This document shows, in pieces, positions 5,541 to 6,250 of a stretch of 6,250 nt of DNA. A program made the position numbers and the translations under genes. The notes under the pieces were generated by a model, which did not search any database, was not told the origin of the DNA, and was given only the letters and a program-made list of their open reading frames with translations. Position 1 is the stretch's first letter. Every line of letters begins with the position of its first letter. The stretch lies in assembly GCA_946479015.1 (NCBI GenBank), contig CAMLEQ010000233.1, forward strand, positions 1-6,250, written 5' to 3'. The stretch comes from an uncultured Gemmatimonadota bacterium (GTDB taxonomy: Bacteria; Gemmatimonadota; Gemmatimonadetes; Gemmatimonadales; Gemmatimonadaceae).

Positions 5541-6085
5541 TGCGCATCTATACTCGGACCGGAGACAAGGGCGACACCGGCCTGTTCGGCGGCGGTCGCG
5601 TGACCAAGGACCACCCGCGCGTCGAAGCGTACGGCGACGTGGACGAGCTGAACGCCGTGATCGGGATGGCGCGTTCGGTGGAGATGATGCCGCGCATCGA
5701 CGAGGTGCTCGCTCCCATCCAGCGCGACCTCTTCGGCCTCGGCGCGCTCCTCGCCACCCCGCACCCCGACAAGGTGAAGCAGCAGCTCGAGAAGGCGCGC
5801 ATCGACGACGATCGCATCGCGCAGCTCGAGCGCGCCATCGACGATGGAGAGGCGGAGCTCGAGCCGCTCACGTCGTTCATCCTCCCCGGAGGCACCCCGA
5901 AGGCCGCGGCGCTCCACGTCGCGCGCACGGTCTGCCGCCGCGCGGAGCGGCGCGTGATCGCGCTCTCCCACGAGGTCGAGCTGCCGCCGATCGTCATCCG
6001 CTACCTCAATCGCCTCTCCGATCTCCTCTTCGTGCTCGCACGCGTGGCCAACCGCCGCGCCGGCGCGGCCGAAGTCACGTGGTAG
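5540..6085 (+). CDS. pduO: ATP:cob(I)alamin adenosyltransferase, PduO type
   Basis: Transfers the adenosyl group of ATP to reduced corrinoid to make adenosylcobalamin, the cofactor of mutases and some reductases; a soluble trimer in characterised relatives (PduO, human MMAB). It has 181 residues, a normal single-domain length. The N-terminal ATP-binding segment TRTGDKGDTGLFGG is at 5-18, followed by RVEAYGDVDELNA at 27-39, FILPGGT at 113-119, the ARTVCRRAERR helix at 128-138 with the conserved Arg/Glu cluster (R129, R133, E136), and YLNRLSDLLFVLARVAN at 155-171 with the conserved Asn157 and Asp161. It is complete with no broken motif. The start ATG 5540 is fixed by the motif at residue 5. The next gene begins 12 bp after its stop, suggesting one transcript. 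The symbol follows the PduO family name; no pdu operon is present here. Confidence 0.93.
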   Translation: MRIYTRTGDKGDTGLFGGGRVTKDHPRVEAYGDVDELNAVIGMARSVEMMPRIDEVLAPIQRDLFGLGALLATPHPDKVKQQLEKARIDDDRIAQLERAIDDGEAELEPLTSFILPGGTPKAAALHVARTVCRRAERRVIALSHEVELPPIVIRYLNRLSDLLFVLARVANRRAGAAEVTW

Positions 6086-6097
6086 CGCGGGCACGCC

Positions 6098-6250
6098 ATG
6101 CCCTCCATTTCGCTCCACGGCTACGAGGTCCTCGTCGCGCCGCGCGCGCTCGATGATCTGGGCGGCGTGGCGACGCGCACCGCGCCGGCGCACCGCTACG
6201 CCATCATCACCGACGACACCGTGGCGCCGCTCTACGCCGCGCGCGCGGCC
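6098..6250 (+). CDS. aroB: 3-dehydroquinate synthase, N-terminal fragment cut by the window end
   Basis: Second step of the shikimate pathway: converts DAHP to 3-dehydroquinate using NAD+ and a metal ion, in the cytoplasm. Only 51 codons are visible. ATG 6098 opens a frame reading MPSISLHGYEVLVAPRALDD, then LGGVATRTAPAHR, then YAIITDDTVAPLYAARAA. This fits the AroB N-terminus: a short beta strand, a YEVLV...LDDLG segment, then a strand ending in a TDDTV NAD-binding turn followed by the APLYA helix. The catalytic and metal-binding residues lie beyond the window. It starts 12 bp after the adenosyltransferase stop with no clear Shine-Dalgarno, so it is probably co-transcribed. A glycerol dehydrogenase-like relative of the same fold is the main alternative. 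Confidence 0.7.
   Translation, partial: MPSISLHGYEVLVAPRALDDLGGVATRTAPAHRYAIITDDTVAPLYAARAA

Noticed and set aside
5492..6193. 233-codon minus-strand frame opposite the adenosyltransferase
   Set aside because: The plus-strand protein has every family motif in order; the antisense translation is His/Arg/Glu-rich low-complexity.

Overview
The window is very GC-rich and gene-dense bacterial DNA with G/C-dominated codon third positions. Gene content (a soluble Ser/Thr kinase with an HRDVSPNN catalytic loop, a free-standing S23-type four-helix-bundle gene flanked by G-rich repeats, a PduO-type cobalamin adenosyltransferase, a YumC-like flavin reductase) suggests a Gemmatimonadota-like organism. 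That placement is inference from general gene style; no rRNA or tRNA is present to confirm it.

Layout: (1) 101-2586 (+): a lipoprotein-type peptide-binding protein, then a DppB/OppB-type permease starting 2 bp after its stop. No second permease or ATPase follows, so only half of a dipeptide-type importer is here. (2) 2584-3156: a compact cassette with G-rich imperfect inverted repeats at its ends, a terminator-like hairpin, a small hairpin plus a strong ribosome-binding site, and one gene for a four-helix-bundle (S23 family) protein. (3) 3153-4166 (-): a ferredoxin/flavodoxin-NADP reductase of the YumC type, convergent with the cassette gene; their stop codons overlap in CTAG. (4) 4224-5285 (+): a soluble Ser/Thr protein kinase, divergent from the reductase, ending in an Arg/Trp-rich tail. 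(5) 5284-5502: a 219-bp imperfect palindrome of two arms of about 100 bp with a short central loop, resembling a MITE or a giant hairpin. (6) 5540 to the window end (+): a PduO-type ATP:cob(I)alamin adenosyltransferase and, 12 bp later, the first 51 codons of what looks like aroB (3-dehydroquinate synthase), probably one transcript.

The metabolic genes look ordinary and do not form one obvious pathway. The unusual content is the two repeat structures. Each sits at gene ends, and three genes (permease, reductase, kinase) end with TAG followed by GGG at the edge of a repeat. The simplest reading is that mobile or self-spreading G-rich elements have inserted immediately downstream of, or into the 3' ends of, these genes.
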